Below, piece after piece: positions 1 to 10,550 of a DNA stretch of 64,000 nt. A program made the translations under genes and the position numbers. The notes beneath the pieces are model-generated. The model had not been told where the DNA came from. It made no database searches and worked only from the letters and a program-made list of their open reading frames with translations. How positions within the stretch are numbered: the first letter of the stretch is position 1; the number at the start of each line of letters is the position of its first letter. The DNA is taken from assembly GCF_004337985.1 (NCBI RefSeq), contig NC_043741.1, positions 7,358,032 to 7,422,031 of the forward strand, read 5' to 3'. The DNA comes from Pyricularia pennisetigena (taxonomy: Eukaryota > Ascomycota > Sordariomycetes > Magnaporthales > Pyriculariaceae).

Positions 1-1
1 C

Positions 2-145
2 GCGTGGCTGGCGCTGGTCAGGGACGGAGTTGCGGGGGTCGAGGCGCTCGGTTGGCCCGTCTACGGCGGCAACGTCGTGCAGCAGTTTGGCAACGGGGTC
101 GCAAGCAGGAGTGGGGATGCGAAGGAGTGGGAAGCGAGATGTTGA
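2..145 (+). CDS. 3' end of a carboxylesterase-like gene (partial)
   Basis: An open frame enters from the left edge and stops at TGA 143-145, giving 47 residues. The segment around residues 17-33 (GWPVYGGN then VVQQFGNG) resembles the C-terminal part of type-B carboxylesterases, where a WP-x-Y-G block is followed by a short hydrophobic segment ending in FG. A complete type-B carboxylesterase follows 0.9 kb downstream on the same strand, so these may be paralogous neighbours. Only the last exon is visible and no catalytic residue falls inside it, so the assignment rests on weak similarity. Confidence 0.4.
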   Translation, partial: AWLALVRDGVAGVEALGWPVYGGNVVQQFGNGVASRSGDAKEWEARC

Positions 146-1046
146 ACTGGGAAAAGAAAGAAGAAGAAGAAAAAAAAAAAGATCGGCGTGGGGAGTGGGT
201 GGGGAGGGTTAAGGTGCTCTGGCAAAGAATGGAGGATATTCTTTTTTTTACATAGTAAATGCCGAGTCAATTTCTCTGTTATTGCATGACGGCATGCCTC
301 TCTGTCTGGTTTTGGTGCTGCTTTGACCTGATGCATTGTACCATCGTAGAACCAAAGGTAAACATGTGCTACACCTGAGCCATTTTCGGCGTGGCACTGT
401 TGTTTGGCCGTTGGAGGTGAGGAAATCTTAATCCCAGCGTTGATCACAAACGGGGCCCCATCCGGATCAACAGCGTCCGCGAATGCGGCAATATTAGTGG
501 GGGCATTCGCATGTAACCGTCTACATGAGTCAGGCTTGCTCTAACGAGTTCGTCGTTGCGCTTGTCGCGCTGCGCTTGATGAATTGCAAGTTGCACCAGT
601 AAAAGGCCGAGAATCAAAGGTTCAGCGACGGGTTGTGGATTGTGGTACGCTCCGCAGATTGACGAACGATTCAAGGTGCTGTTCATGAGAAATTAATATA
701 TTATCCCCCGCCGGGAAGCGGGATATTTGATTGCACGGTTCATGAGGGGGATTTGCCAAAAACTCCGGGAGTACCTTGGCCACGACGTTTCAACGTTAAA
801 CCCTATTTAGATTATGTACGGAGCCTCGAGTCAAAAGCAAATTACGCAGGATTCACCGTAATTGTCATGACATCTGAGCCCCTTAGGGGGAGGCAGGGAG
901 GTCGGAGAATATTTAACCACCACGGAGCCACGATGTTGGCCTTTGCCACTCAAGCTTGTTGGGTTCCAAGCTCATGCTTCCACAGAGCCGTTCCATTCAT
1001 TCTTTACCAGCACACGAACACAAGCCATAAAAAAATAAAATAAAAA
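146..1046. other. Intergenic, no convincing gene
   Basis: Several short open frames occur on both strands but none has recognisable motifs or a plausible exon structure. An A-rich stretch at 1028-1046 directly precedes the carboxylesterase start codon. Confidence 0.6.
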
Positions 1047-2756
1047 ATGTGGATACCAACATCACCGCTAGCACTGCTGCTGGCCGCCACGGGCTTCTCC
1101 GCCGTCAAGGCGGTGGACACCCTGGTGGATCTCGGCTACGCCAAGTTTCAAGGCGCCGTGACTGACCCGGATCTCGGCGTCAGCATGTGGAAGGGCATCC
1201 AGTTTGCTGCTCCACCAGTCGGCAAGCTCAGGTTTGCCGCCCCGGCCGACCCCGTGCAGACTGGCATCGTCGACGCCACGCGCCACGGACCCATCTGCCC
1301 ACCCCAGCAGCCGACCGACTGGACCGTCACGGGCAACCACACGCGATTCACGACCGACGAGGACTGCCTCTACCTGGCCGTGGCGGCACCCACCAACGCC
1401 ACCAAGAGCTCCAAGCTCCCCGTCGTGGTCCTCCTCCAGGGCGGTGGCTTCGCATCCAACTCGAGCCCGAACTGGAACGGCAGGGAGATTGTATCCGACG
1501 GCCAGGTGGTCGTGGTCACTTTCAACTACCGCGTCGGCATGTACGGCTTCCTGCACGCGCGCGAGCTGGCGGCGGGCGGCGGCACGTTCAACGCCGGCAT
1601 CAAGGACATGATCAAGGCGCTTGAGTGGGTCCAGACCAACATTGCCGCGTTCGGAGGAGACCCGGACCATGTGGTGATCGACGGCGTCAGCGCCGGTGGT
1701 GCGGCGGTGGGCCTGCTCATGGCCGCCAACATCCCCGGGGACAAGGAGCTCTTCGTCGGCGGCATCTCCGAGTCGGGCCCCTGGGTCACCATGCGCAACC
1801 TGGAGCAGGGCCAGGAGATGTACGACTGCCTCGTCGAGGAGAAGAACTGCAAGGGCTCCAGCGACACGCTCGAGTGCCTGCGCGCGCTGGACCAGGCCGC
1901 GATCCGGTCGTCCAAGTGCTGGTTCAACCCCAACATCGACGGCGAGCTCTTCAGCGACAGCCTGGCCGACATGTTCAGCCAGGGCAGGTACCGCAAGGTG
2001 CCGACCATCTGGGGCACGTGCGCCGACGAGGGCACCAAGAGCGTGGACAAGGCCACCAACACGACGGCCGACTGCCGCAAGGCCTTCCTGCAGCAGGACC
2101 CGACGCTCTCCAACTCGTCGCTCGACGTGCTGCAGAGGCTCTACGTCGACGTGCCGCAGCCCGTGTTCCCGGGCGCCGGCCCAAAGTGGCGCCAGCTCTC
2201 CAACGCGCACGGCGACTACGGCAACCACTGCCCGAACCGCAACCTGCAGGACTACCTGTCGCGCGACGGCTCCGTGACCTGGAACTACCGGTACAACGTG
2301 CTGGACCCGGACGACGTGGCGGCGGGCTTCGGCGCCTGGCACACGGTCAACACGCACGCCTTCTGGGGCCTCAGCCGCGACAACAGCGCCCCCAAGTCGT
2401 ACGCCACCACCAACAAGCCGGCCGTCTCGCTGACTCGCAAGTACTGGGTGTCCTTCATCCGGCACCTGGACCCCAACCGGGACAGAGAGGCCGGCGCCGC
2501 CGAGTGGACCCCGTACTCGGCGGCCGGGCGCGAGAGGATCCACATCCAGACCAACAACACGCGCATGGAGAAGATGAGCGACGCCCACGCCCTGCGCTGC
2601 GACGTCATCCGGCCCATGTTTTTGAACCTGGCCAAGCCGGCCGAGAAGGGCACCGTCACCTACCTGGATGCCCACCTGGCGGCCAAGGTTGTCAACGCGA
2701 GCGAGTCGACCGACTTGAAGAAGAAGCGGAGTGTTAGGTATGGAAAGGCATTCTAG
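1047..2756 (+). CDS. Secreted type-B carboxylesterase/lipase
   Basis: An intronless 569-aa protein of the alpha/beta-hydrolase fold, carboxylesterase type B (COesterase) family, expected to hydrolyse carboxylic esters outside the cell. Residues 1-22 form a signal peptide ending in AVKA. The nucleophile elbow GVSAGG places the catalytic serine at Ser215. Family alignment suggests Glu328 in CADEGT as the acid and His432 in GAWHTV as the base. LLQGGGF near residue 131 is the oxyanion-hole block, and EDCLYL near residue 107 is the usual signature around the first conserved Cys. Several NxT/S sites suggest glycosylation. The ATG follows an A-rich tract and begins the signal peptide, which supports this start. 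The substrate cannot be read from sequence. Codon use is strongly GC-biased at third positions, unlike the flanking spacers. Confidence 0.93.
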   Translation: MWIPTSPLALLLAATGFSAVKAVDTLVDLGYAKFQGAVTDPDLGVSMWKGIQFAAPPVGKLRFAAPADPVQTGIVDATRHGPICPPQQPTDWTVTGNHTRFTTDEDCLYLAVAAPTNATKSSKLPVVVLLQGGGFASNSSPNWNGREIVSDGQVVVVTFNYRVGMYGFLHARELAAGGGTFNAGIKDMIKALEWVQTNIAAFGGDPDHVVIDGVSAGGAAVGLLMAANIPGDKELFVGGISESGPWVTMRNLEQGQEMYDCLVEEKNCKGSSDTLECLRALDQAAIRSSKCWFNPNIDGELFSDSLADMFSQGRYRKVPTIWGTCADEGTKSVDKATNTTADCRKAFLQQDPTLSNSSLDVLQRLYVDVPQPVFPGAGPKWRQLSNAHGDYGNHCPNRNLQDYLSRDGSVTWNYRYNVLDPDDVAAGFGAWHTVNTHAFWGLSRDNSAPKSYATTNKPAVSLTRKYWVSFIRHLDPNRDREAGAAEWTPYSAAGRERIHIQTNNTRMEKMSDAHALRCDVIRPMFLNLAKPAEKGTVTYLDAHLAAKVVNASESTDLKKKRSVRYGKAF

Positions 2757-5308
2757 ATCAAGTGTATATAGTCTATTGCCCTGTCCGGTACATCCACTCG
2801 TCGTAGAAGACCGTAATATAAATTACTATAAACATGATGATCTTGATGCTTCAGCGTCGCGCCCCCCCTCCCTGACCCTTTGCCCAACTAAGAAAGACAA
2901 GACCCTATTTTTCATGTAGCGAATCGGAATTTTCGGCCCCTTATCATCGAGAAAGAGGGCTATCATTCAGCTTCGTCTGGTTGGAAACCGACACGCTTTC
3001 ATCCGTCCCGCGTATGTGCCAATCCGAAGAGCCTGGTGGCCCAATGTGTCAAACACCAAGTGGCTGACCAACTGACTTGCGGTTCTCGAGGCATGAAGGC
3101 CCTCAGCCGAATCGTGGTGGCCATGTGCAAATCAGAGAGCTTTCGACAAAACTGCAGATGGAGATTGACATTGCGCGAGGGGCGGTTCTTACGAGAACAC
3201 CCTACGGTGCGCCGAGCCGTCCTCATCCCCCGGTCTTCTGTCTCATTATCCCTCTTGTCATGGGCTTGGTCATTCTTCCAAACGTGGACACCAAAACCAC
3301 CACAACCTCTTCCATATTGATCTTGGTAACGGGATTCATCATCACATCGGTTGCCTCTTGCTTTCAAAGTTCACTAAATCGATTGCGGCTGAGACTGTGG
3401 CGGACCTGCACGGTCTTGATCACGTCAGCGGTGATCCTGAGACGGAATTTTGGTCGAGTTTGGGCACCCCTAGCATCACCAACGACAGTGCGCCCACGTT
3501 CCAGAGGTTGGATCTTTCAGCTATAGTGGAACGAATGGTGGTAGTTACAGAAGCAGTAACATCAGCAGCAGTAGCATCATCAGCAGTAGCATCATCAGCA
3601 GTAGCATCATCAGCAGCAGCTCTCGAGGCTGCAAGGGCTCGAGTAAGCTTAATTCTGTTCCAACGGGTAACGCAAAGACAAAAACCTCGCATGCACCCTG
3701 GATTGCGGCATGTTAGCTCGGACCGCTTGGTTACACTGCACTACACCTGAGACCGGTGGCGGGCCACTGGGCGGGCAGCGATTGGGCTGACGTTTGCGCA
3801 AATATCCAGTCGCTGCCAGGTACCTCGTACAAAGAGAAGAAACATTCCTAATTGAGAACTAAACGTAGATCTTGTCCCGGGATGAGAGAGAAAAAAAAAA
3901 AAAAAAAATCTCACTCGCATTCATCAGGGTCGCAGTGCGCCGGCTAATAGCCCGCATCATTGCACGCATCACATCTAACCAACAAAGACTGCAAGGGTCA
4001 AGACGGTTCAGGAAGTTCGAAAGCCGGTGAACTCTTGCATGACTGATTTGTCGCATTATGTTGTCGATGTTTCTTTCCGCGGGTCAACTTTTATGCTTTT
4101 TTTGTTTCGATAAACGACATCCCCTGCATTTGGTGGCTTGGGCAGCTAAAAAGTGGCCGCATGTGCAGGGGCAGGTTTCTGCCAGTTCAATCACCGGCAC
4201 ATCTCTTATGGTTGCACTGTCAAGGACAAACGACGTCTTGGCCAGGCTGTACCATGGATCATAGGGCGGCCTTCTGGACCTGTTGGCAGTGAGAACCAAA
4301 CTAGATGCAAATCTGGAACTTGTGCGAAAAAAAAATAAAAAAATAGACAGATGTGCTGCTTCATCAGAAGAGTGTTAACAATGGAGGACACAAACACGAT
4401 TCGCCTCGAGCCATGTTGCTTGGTCTAATGGGACGGAACGTACGCCATCACGTAAATCAGTCCCACGAACCGCCAATTCTGCGTCCGTCACGTTGCATTC
4501 AAACCCAAAATGGGAAATTTTGCTCGACAACACCATCAGCTAACACCACTTTGGCATTTTACCACTCGTTTCTCGCTCAAAAGACGCAACTGTGCAGCCT
4601 TTTCCGACATTCCGCCCACCAAAAGGCGTCCCAAAACACGCGTACCACAGAGGAGGGTGGGGAAAGAAGGAACAAACGCACCGGTGCAAACCCCTTGGCG
4701 GGCAAACAAAGGTTGTGCAATAAAAACATGCCGACCAACAAATCACCACCTTGTCAGCCCAACGGACCGGCTGCGACATGACATGGATCCTTTCCAGCCC
4801 AGCCCTGCCACCGTTGAGTCGGCAAGTTCCGACTCCCTCACATACGTCCTTGGTCAGCAAGAGCGGGTGACGGGGTTTGATCTGGAAGTGGTTCGGGAGG
4901 AGGGTGAGGTCTATATCTGGGCAGCATGCCCCGCTGTTTCTGGGAATGCAGAATGATTCTAGACTAAGCTAGATAATGTCTGACATGCGTCTGATCCAAT
5001 TCTTTTGGCGGTTGACAACCATCGCTTGTTCCCCGTGGGTATTTCAAAGCGCTCCACTTGGCCCCAAACTTCACCACCGTACCAAGTACCAACCTTCCTT
5101 ATCAACTTCACCTTACCTACCGAGCCCTGCCTTGACGGACGTCCCACTCTCCATCAGCCTAAATTAAGAAACAAAGTTGTTATTCCTTACGAGAATATCA
5201 ACAAGCCCGCCCAAGCAGCTTCCGTCCCGAAAGTGCGGAATTCAACGACCCACAATACCGCCTACACTTGATTCTCTTTCTCCAACCCTTGAGCCCGGAA
5301 TTCAGAAA
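2757..5308. other. Long spacer with unproven coding fragments
   Basis: No complete gene is supported. The frame at 3358-3750 (+) reads sensibly for about 60 residues and then enters an Ala/Ser-rich run encoded by an AGCAGTAGCATC-type repeat (about 3553-3620). The frame at 4784-4957 (+) encodes 57 residues starting MDPFQPSP. Either could be a relic or an exon. No motif is recognised in them. Confidence 0.4.
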
Positions 5309-5311
5309 NNC

Positions 5312-5865
5312 GAAGTAAATGGTTCGTGCCTCTGCGGAGCCGTCAACGTCTACGTTATTGGAAATCCCATGGAAGTGGTAAGTGAAGGAGCTGCCGACCC
5401 TGTTACATCCATCCATCCCTCCCACAAGGGGCCCCCCCACCAAAATCTTCACTTCCATCACACTTCACTCAGTCGTCACCTCCAACTAACCCTATGTCAC
5501 AAAACCCCCCAAAACAGCGTCTCTGCTACTGCACCGACTGCCGCAAAGTCTCGGGCGGCACCAACAGCGTCAACTGGTGCGTGCAGTCGAGCCAGATCTC
5601 GATCAAGACGGCGCCGGCCGTGTCGCTGTCGTCCGTCACCGTCGAGGCCGACTCGGGCGCCTCCATGACGGGCTTCTTCTGCCCCAAGTGCGGCACCACG
5701 CTCTACCGCCAGAGCACCGCCTTTCGCGGCCTGCTCTTTGTCAAGGCCGGCGTCTTTGACGATCGCGTGCTGGACGCATGCAGGCCCCAGGTCGAGGCTT
5801 ACGTCAAGCATCGGCCCGCGTGGATGTGTGCTCTTGCCGGAGCGGAGCAGAAGAATGAAGGCTGA
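5312..5865 (+). CDS. GFA/CENP-V-type zinc protein (start lost in an NN gap)
   Basis: A small protein of the GFA family (glutathione-dependent formaldehyde-activating enzyme/CENP-V fold), a cytosolic zinc-binding domain often linked to glutathione adducts. Exons run from about 5312 to 5377 and from 5518 to 5865. The 140-bp intron 5378-5517 has donor GTAAGT and acceptor CAG and joins in phase 0. Zinc-ligand motifs appear in order: CLCGAV in exon 1, then CYCTDC and CPKCGT in exon 2. The family's central KVSGG stretch follows CYCTDC. The upstream frame stays open to 5177 but contains no ATG, and two undetermined bases (5309-5310) fall where a start codon would be expected. The coordinates therefore begin at the first determinable codon. 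Function beyond the fold is unknown. Confidence 0.8.
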
Positions 5866-6937
5866 AGAGCGATGGGGTAGATGGGCGTTTTCTTTTTTTT
5901 TTTTTTTTTTTTTCTTCTTTTTGAACTGGTGGAAATCTTTCTCTGTACATTCACAATTTCCTTTCCTTCTTTTCCCCTTTGACGCACGGCTTTGGTGCGT
6001 GCCCAAAGAAAACTACAATCTATCGGCTATGATCAGCTTGGTCGGACCCGTGACACTAGGCTGCAAGCCTGTGCAGAATATTCAACGTGTAATGGGTTGA
6101 AGGAGCTCTAGTGTAGGGAAAAAAAACACATCCAGACGGTGCAGCCATTGAGAAAGCAGACGATCAAGAGAAAACGAGCTTCTGAAAAGGTGCTCGGGTG
6201 TATACCTCATAGTCTTCTTTACAACAACAGCACCCATTGGGGTCTGAAGATCTGCAGATGGATAGATTCAGCCCCCGGTTTAAGTGCTTGATTGCTATTG
6301 GCTTCTATAACAGAAAAGCTAGTTGTGTTTATATATCCCTCACCAAATCTTGACTGTAGATTCCTGTTGATGTTTTTGGTCTTAAACCCCCGACAGATTT
6401 GAAGGCTCAGTACCTGCAAGAACTTGCTCCGGAAGAGCGAGCTGAGCATACACCGGAACATTGTCTAGATCTTTCTCTTCTGCTCTCGCCGTCTCTGACC
6501 CTTTTCGGACTTTGATGAACTCCGTCGGCTCGGCTTTCAAACTCATACACCCACTGGTTCTAATCCTTGCCCGGTTGTTGGCGACTTGTTATGTGGGTGA
6601 ATCTGTGCATAAATAGAGTTCTGACCAGGCAAACTAGCATTGATGAATACCATGCGGTTGTAGTATGCTTGTATTAAGCTGCTGACAGTGACACCCCCCG
6701 ACGACGCCCCTCCCAGCCACGAAAAAAAGACAAGGTTTCACAGAAAACCAACAAGCTTATCTGAGTCGGAAGGAAAAAGACTAATAGAGCAGAACTGCAA
6801 ACATTATATAACATGTAAAAAAAATGACAAAAAGTCTCGCATGGTGAAGAACACAGAGCAGAGACTGCCGGCTTCCTAGGACTTCCCCGCCTTGGTAGCG
6901 CCACGACGAGGCTTTTTTTTTGGTCCGTCTTGAGGGT
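5866..6937. other. Intergenic, no gene seen
   Basis: A T homopolymer at about 5892-5913 follows the GFA gene. No open frame here shows motifs, a signal peptide or exon logic. Confidence 0.6.
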
Positions 6938-7525
6938 TTAGGCGATTTCGGCTCCGTCTTCGAGGTCACTGGTGGTTATTGGTTGAACACGGCTTCCTGA
7001 TTTGGCTTTGGTCTTCTTCCCTTGGGCCGGTGGCGGTGTGGAATACGTTCCGTCCTCGTAGACGTGGAAAAGTCCGCTGTTGGTTGGGAACCTCACGGTG
7101 ATATGCTCCCTTGGGTCTGAGCTACTAGTGCTGGCCCCATCATGCGGGCGATAAATAATCGTAACCTGTTTCACACCAAAGCTGACCGCGGCCTGCCGGG
7201 CTGCCGGGTACCAAACCTCTATTTGTTCTTTGTTCATCTTACCACCCCTAACAGACTTTGCACCGGTCTTGTCGATGACGTTGACCCTGTCTTCCTTGGC
7301 TCGCTTGTCAAGGGTTCGAGCAACGTCACCCGCGTCGCGAGCGTCGATTATAGGATCGCTTCCTGTACCTCGCGCGACGAGGGCCGATCCCCAGTCGGCG
7401 CCGGCCACATCACGCTCTGAAATGGGGGTGGTGAAGGGGGCGGAGTCAGGATGGCCGGCCGGCATGGCGCACACGACGGCGGCCATGCCGAAGATGGCTG
7501 AGGTCAGGTAGGTGGTGAAGCGCAT
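6938..7525 (-). CDS. Secreted protein of unknown function (effector candidate)
   Basis: A single-exon 195-aa protein with a clear signal peptide (residues 1 to about 20, MRFTTYLTSAIF onward, cleavage near VVCA-MP). A pro-like acidic segment follows and ends in a KR dibasic site (LDKRAKED), which suggests Kex2 processing. The C-terminal half has a compact folded-looking core (VTIIYRPHDG, then HITVRFPTN and GLFHVYEDG) and ends in a Pro/Lys-rich tail. There are no Cys residues after the signal region, unlike many effectors. No family is recognised. Size, secretion signal and isolation in a gene-poor stretch fit a host-interaction protein, but this is inference. Confidence 0.75.
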   Translation of the reverse strand: MRFTTYLTSAIFGMAAVVCAMPAGHPDSAPFTTPISERDVAGADWGSALVARGTGSDPIIDARDAGDVARTLDKRAKEDRVNVIDKTGAKSVRGGKMNKEQIEVWYPAARQAAVSFGVKQVTIIYRPHDGASTSSSDPREHITVRFPTNSGLFHVYEDGTYSTPPPAQGKKTKAKSGSRVQPITTSDLEDGAEIA

Positions 7526-8339
7526 TTTGTTGGAAAGAAGGAATATAAAAAGAGTGTGTTCAAAGTGATATCACTTTTGTTGTTCCTGAGGGGGGCTGAA
7601 AAGAAAGCAGAAAAAAGGGGAAAAAAGCAAAGAAAGAAGTAGCGAAAGACATGTGTTGGGGGATGAGGACAAGACTAGATTCGAGGGGATTAACGGCATG
7701 GCCCTCCCGATCTTATACAAAATTCTATCTTGCTGAGCTTTCTATATTCAAAACCTAAAAGACAACTAAGTCTATGCCAAGCTTTGCGACGCAAATAGCC
7801 TTCCAAGTTTTTTTTTTCCATATCATATCTACGAAAAAAACATAAAAATAAAATCGAAACACGAAAAAGAAGACGAAAATCGTTCAGGTGCCAAATGCAG
7901 TTCCCACCACGCCTTACAGTGCCCTGCATCCTGGCTCGGGAACATGACAATCAGGTATCGGCCTGGCTCATTTGTTCTAAAGATACAGTCGTTCAAGGTG
8001 AGTTTTGGTCAATGCTCTGACTCGGCTGAGGCCGCCGGCATGCCAATGCTGGCCAGACTCGGGATCAACAAGGCAGATTTGATGCGTGATGCCAACGACT
8101 CGCTAGCCGCTCATGCTTGAATCAGCCCGAGCGGTTATACCAGCGAAACAATCATCCATCAAGGCAGCACGAACTTGTTTACTATTCTGGATTCGAGGAC
8201 AAGCATTTACTCCGAGAAAAGTTGATGCAAAAAGAACGGCGTACTTGATACATACTTGACAGTTTTCGCGCGGGCTGCCAAAGGAGAAAAAAAAAACAAG
8301 AACAAGGGACGTATTATGCGACGATCATTTCCCCTGTCA
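7526..8339. other. Intergenic, probable promoter side of the secreted-protein gene
   Basis: A and T runs and a [13 protein letters not shown] motif near 7547 are present, but no gene is supported. Confidence 0.5.
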
Positions 8340-8354
8340 AACCAAGCATGCATA

Positions 8355-8394
8355 TACAGCACCTATCCAAAAATAACGCAACGATCCCAAAGTC
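8355..8394 (+). repeat. Left inverted-repeat arm of the AT-rich island
   Basis: The best-conserved part of the left arm. It contains TACAGCACCT and GATCCCAAAGTC, both found reversed near 9939-9977. Weaker similarity seems to extend inward to about 8480. Confidence 0.55.
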
Positions 8395-9470
8395 ACACCA
8401 AAACTTCCGGTTTCCAACAACAAATACTTTAACCAATGCAAAATATTCACCAACAGAAAAACTTTTGGATATACAGTTTAAAACCCTATCTTTCATAACA
8501 TATTAATGCTAGCAAATCTTATCATTAATTCAATTCGTAAATATAAATATAAACTAACAAAAATTGAAAAAATGCCCTTACAGTGAGTGGGTTATAGCCT
8601 TACAGGGTAGTTAGTCTCAGTGCTCAGACCAGACCCCCCATGCTTCGCAGTGGGGACCGAACGCTCCATGTACCTTTTAGCGATATGATTTTTCGACCAA
8701 TTACATTGGCCGAAAAGATCGCGCTCGTTCTAGTCTAAGGATATTTTGTCGATTGTCGTCGTTCATGGCGGGTATTTAAAGTGTATATACACTATAACCG
8801 CATAATATAACGGTATAAATACTGTACAAAATTGAGTATTTGGATACAATAAAAATAAAAATCGCAAAAATATGGGGTAACCTGCGTTGCATTATTTCGA
8901 AGTTTTTTGTTTTTTTCCATGCATCAACCAGATTATAAGCTGCTTTAGTTTTTATAATGTTCAAATATTAAATATATTTCTTTTTATTCTTTATATTAAC
9001 GTTTAGATTTAATAATTTAATAAAGTTAACACTATAACTTGCAATAACAAATCCAGGTTATATAGCGTAAGTATTTGCCACTCTTGCAGTGTAGGCTACA
9101 TATATTTACCGCTTAAAATAAATATTTTATTAATATTATGTTTCAGTTATTGCATCTATTAATTAGTAAAATAATAAGCCCAATCATATAAAGAATTATT
9201 TGGTCCTATTTTTAGTATTGAATAAATTTGTTTTCTATAAAGTTTATTTAACTTTGTTTTTATTTATTTTATTGAACCAAAAAAATACATATAAAAGAAT
9301 AAAGATAATAAAAGCTTAACTTTCTTCTTTACAAAAAAATAATAAAGCCAATTATCAACAATCAGATCTCACATGGACGTTTGTTCATATACGTCATCTA
9401 ATCCTTGACATTTTGGTTTCCTTATCTTTAGAGTTGGCAAAAATATAAAGATCTTTCCCTTGTTACTTTA

Positions 9471-9474
<4 letters not shown>

Positions 9475-9503
<29 letters not shown>
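9475..9503. repeat. (AT)n microsatellite
   Basis: About 14 uninterrupted AT dinucleotides inside the AT-rich island. Confidence 0.9.
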
Positions 9504-9511
<8 letters not shown>

Positions 9512-9938
9512 CTACATATATTACCTGTTCAATTGTTTAATGGCTTGTAGTGTACGGCGTAAGCACCAAAGTTTAATATATTATTACAATGTGTACGTAA
9601 ATCGCCCTTCATGGGCACAAATTTTGAAATTTCACAAAGAAAAAACAGAAATATCAAAAAGAATTGAAAATTAAAAAAGAAAAATCGAAAATACAGTACC
9701 TCCCGCCATGAACGGATTGAGGGCAGGTGCCATAAAATCGGCCATTTTAATAAAAGAATACAAATTGAATCGTTACTAATAGTCCTATTAAATACTGTAT
9801 CCAACGTACAAACCGTACATTTTTACGATTCTAATATATATTTATTTTATTAAATTCTTATCCGAGTTTCAAGCTACGAGTTTGCGATTTATATATTGGA
9901 AAAGTTATGGCTTTGTGAAAATACCGACTTTGGGCTTG

Positions 9939-9977
9939 ATTTTGGGATCAAGGTGTTATTTTTAGACAGGTGCTGTA
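9939..9977 (-). repeat. Right inverted-repeat arm of the AT-rich island
   Basis: The reverse complement of this stretch matches 8355-8394 with a few transition differences, as described for the left arm. Confidence 0.55.
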
Positions 9978-9990
9978 CTCCTTTCATGCG

Positions 9991-10198
9991 TGCCTGTACT
10001 AACCATGTGGAACTACTTCAGACAGGGGGTCCGCGAGGCTCAACCCACAAAATCATATATGTACCTATTTTTATTTTTGACATGGAACTTTGATATATTG
10101 GGAATATTAAACTGGGGAGCGAGACCCTTTCCGACCCACCAGAACCGTATGAACACAAGTGTTGCAAGTCTTTTTCTGCTTTTTCTTTTTTTTTTTTT

Positions 10199-10235
<37 letters not shown>

Positions 10236-10550
10236 CTCAAGATAGCAATCCAACCATCACAAGCCAAATCCCCGACCACCCACGCCTTACACTTACTGTC
10301 GGTGGTTGTGGGTGAACCAAGTAATCGTTAGTCTAGCGCTCGTCGAATGAGTTGTAGCCGCCTTAATCAACAATCCCCCGTTCAATTGCGCTCGTCCTGA
10401 CAACAAGTCCTTTGATCTAATTTTTTGCGTCCGGTTCATACTATTAAAACAGATTTGCCATAGCTTATATTGGATATTCAAGCCAAGCGGCAAGGCCTCG
10501 CCATAATCAGACAACACATCGTGGCCACATTTTCCCTGAGTTGAATCGAC
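9991..10550. other. Spacer with a long T homopolymer
   Basis: A near-pure T tract spans about 10187-10235. No gene is seen. The stretch lies between the AT-rich island and the kinase gene. Confidence 0.6.

Larger units (their letters stand above)
8340..9990. mobile_element. AT-rich island with diverged inverted repeats, probable decayed transposon
   Basis: About 1.65 kb of strongly AT-rich sequence, unlike the GC-rich genes around it. The ends are inverted copies. TACAGCACCTATCCAAAAAT at 8355-8374 matches, on the opposite strand, the segment ending at 9977, and GATCCCAAAGTC at 8383-8394 matches GATTTTGGGATC at 9939-9950. Translated outward, both arms give LFLDRCC. Differences between arms are mostly C/T and G/A, as expected after RIP-type mutation. 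The interior has no transposase frame. It contains an (AT)n microsatellite at about 9475-9503 and a palindrome at 8686-8724. The exact ends and any target-site duplication were not resolved. Confidence 0.5.

Noticed and set aside
753..1043. 96-codon plus-strand frame before the carboxylesterase
   Set aside because: No motif or signal peptide, and it covers what should be the promoter.
1068..2675. 535-codon minus-strand open frame opposite the carboxylesterase
   Set aside because: It is the antisense shadow of a GC-rich gene. Its composition is Val/Gly/Arg/His-biased and it has no motifs, while the plus strand has a full catalytic triad.
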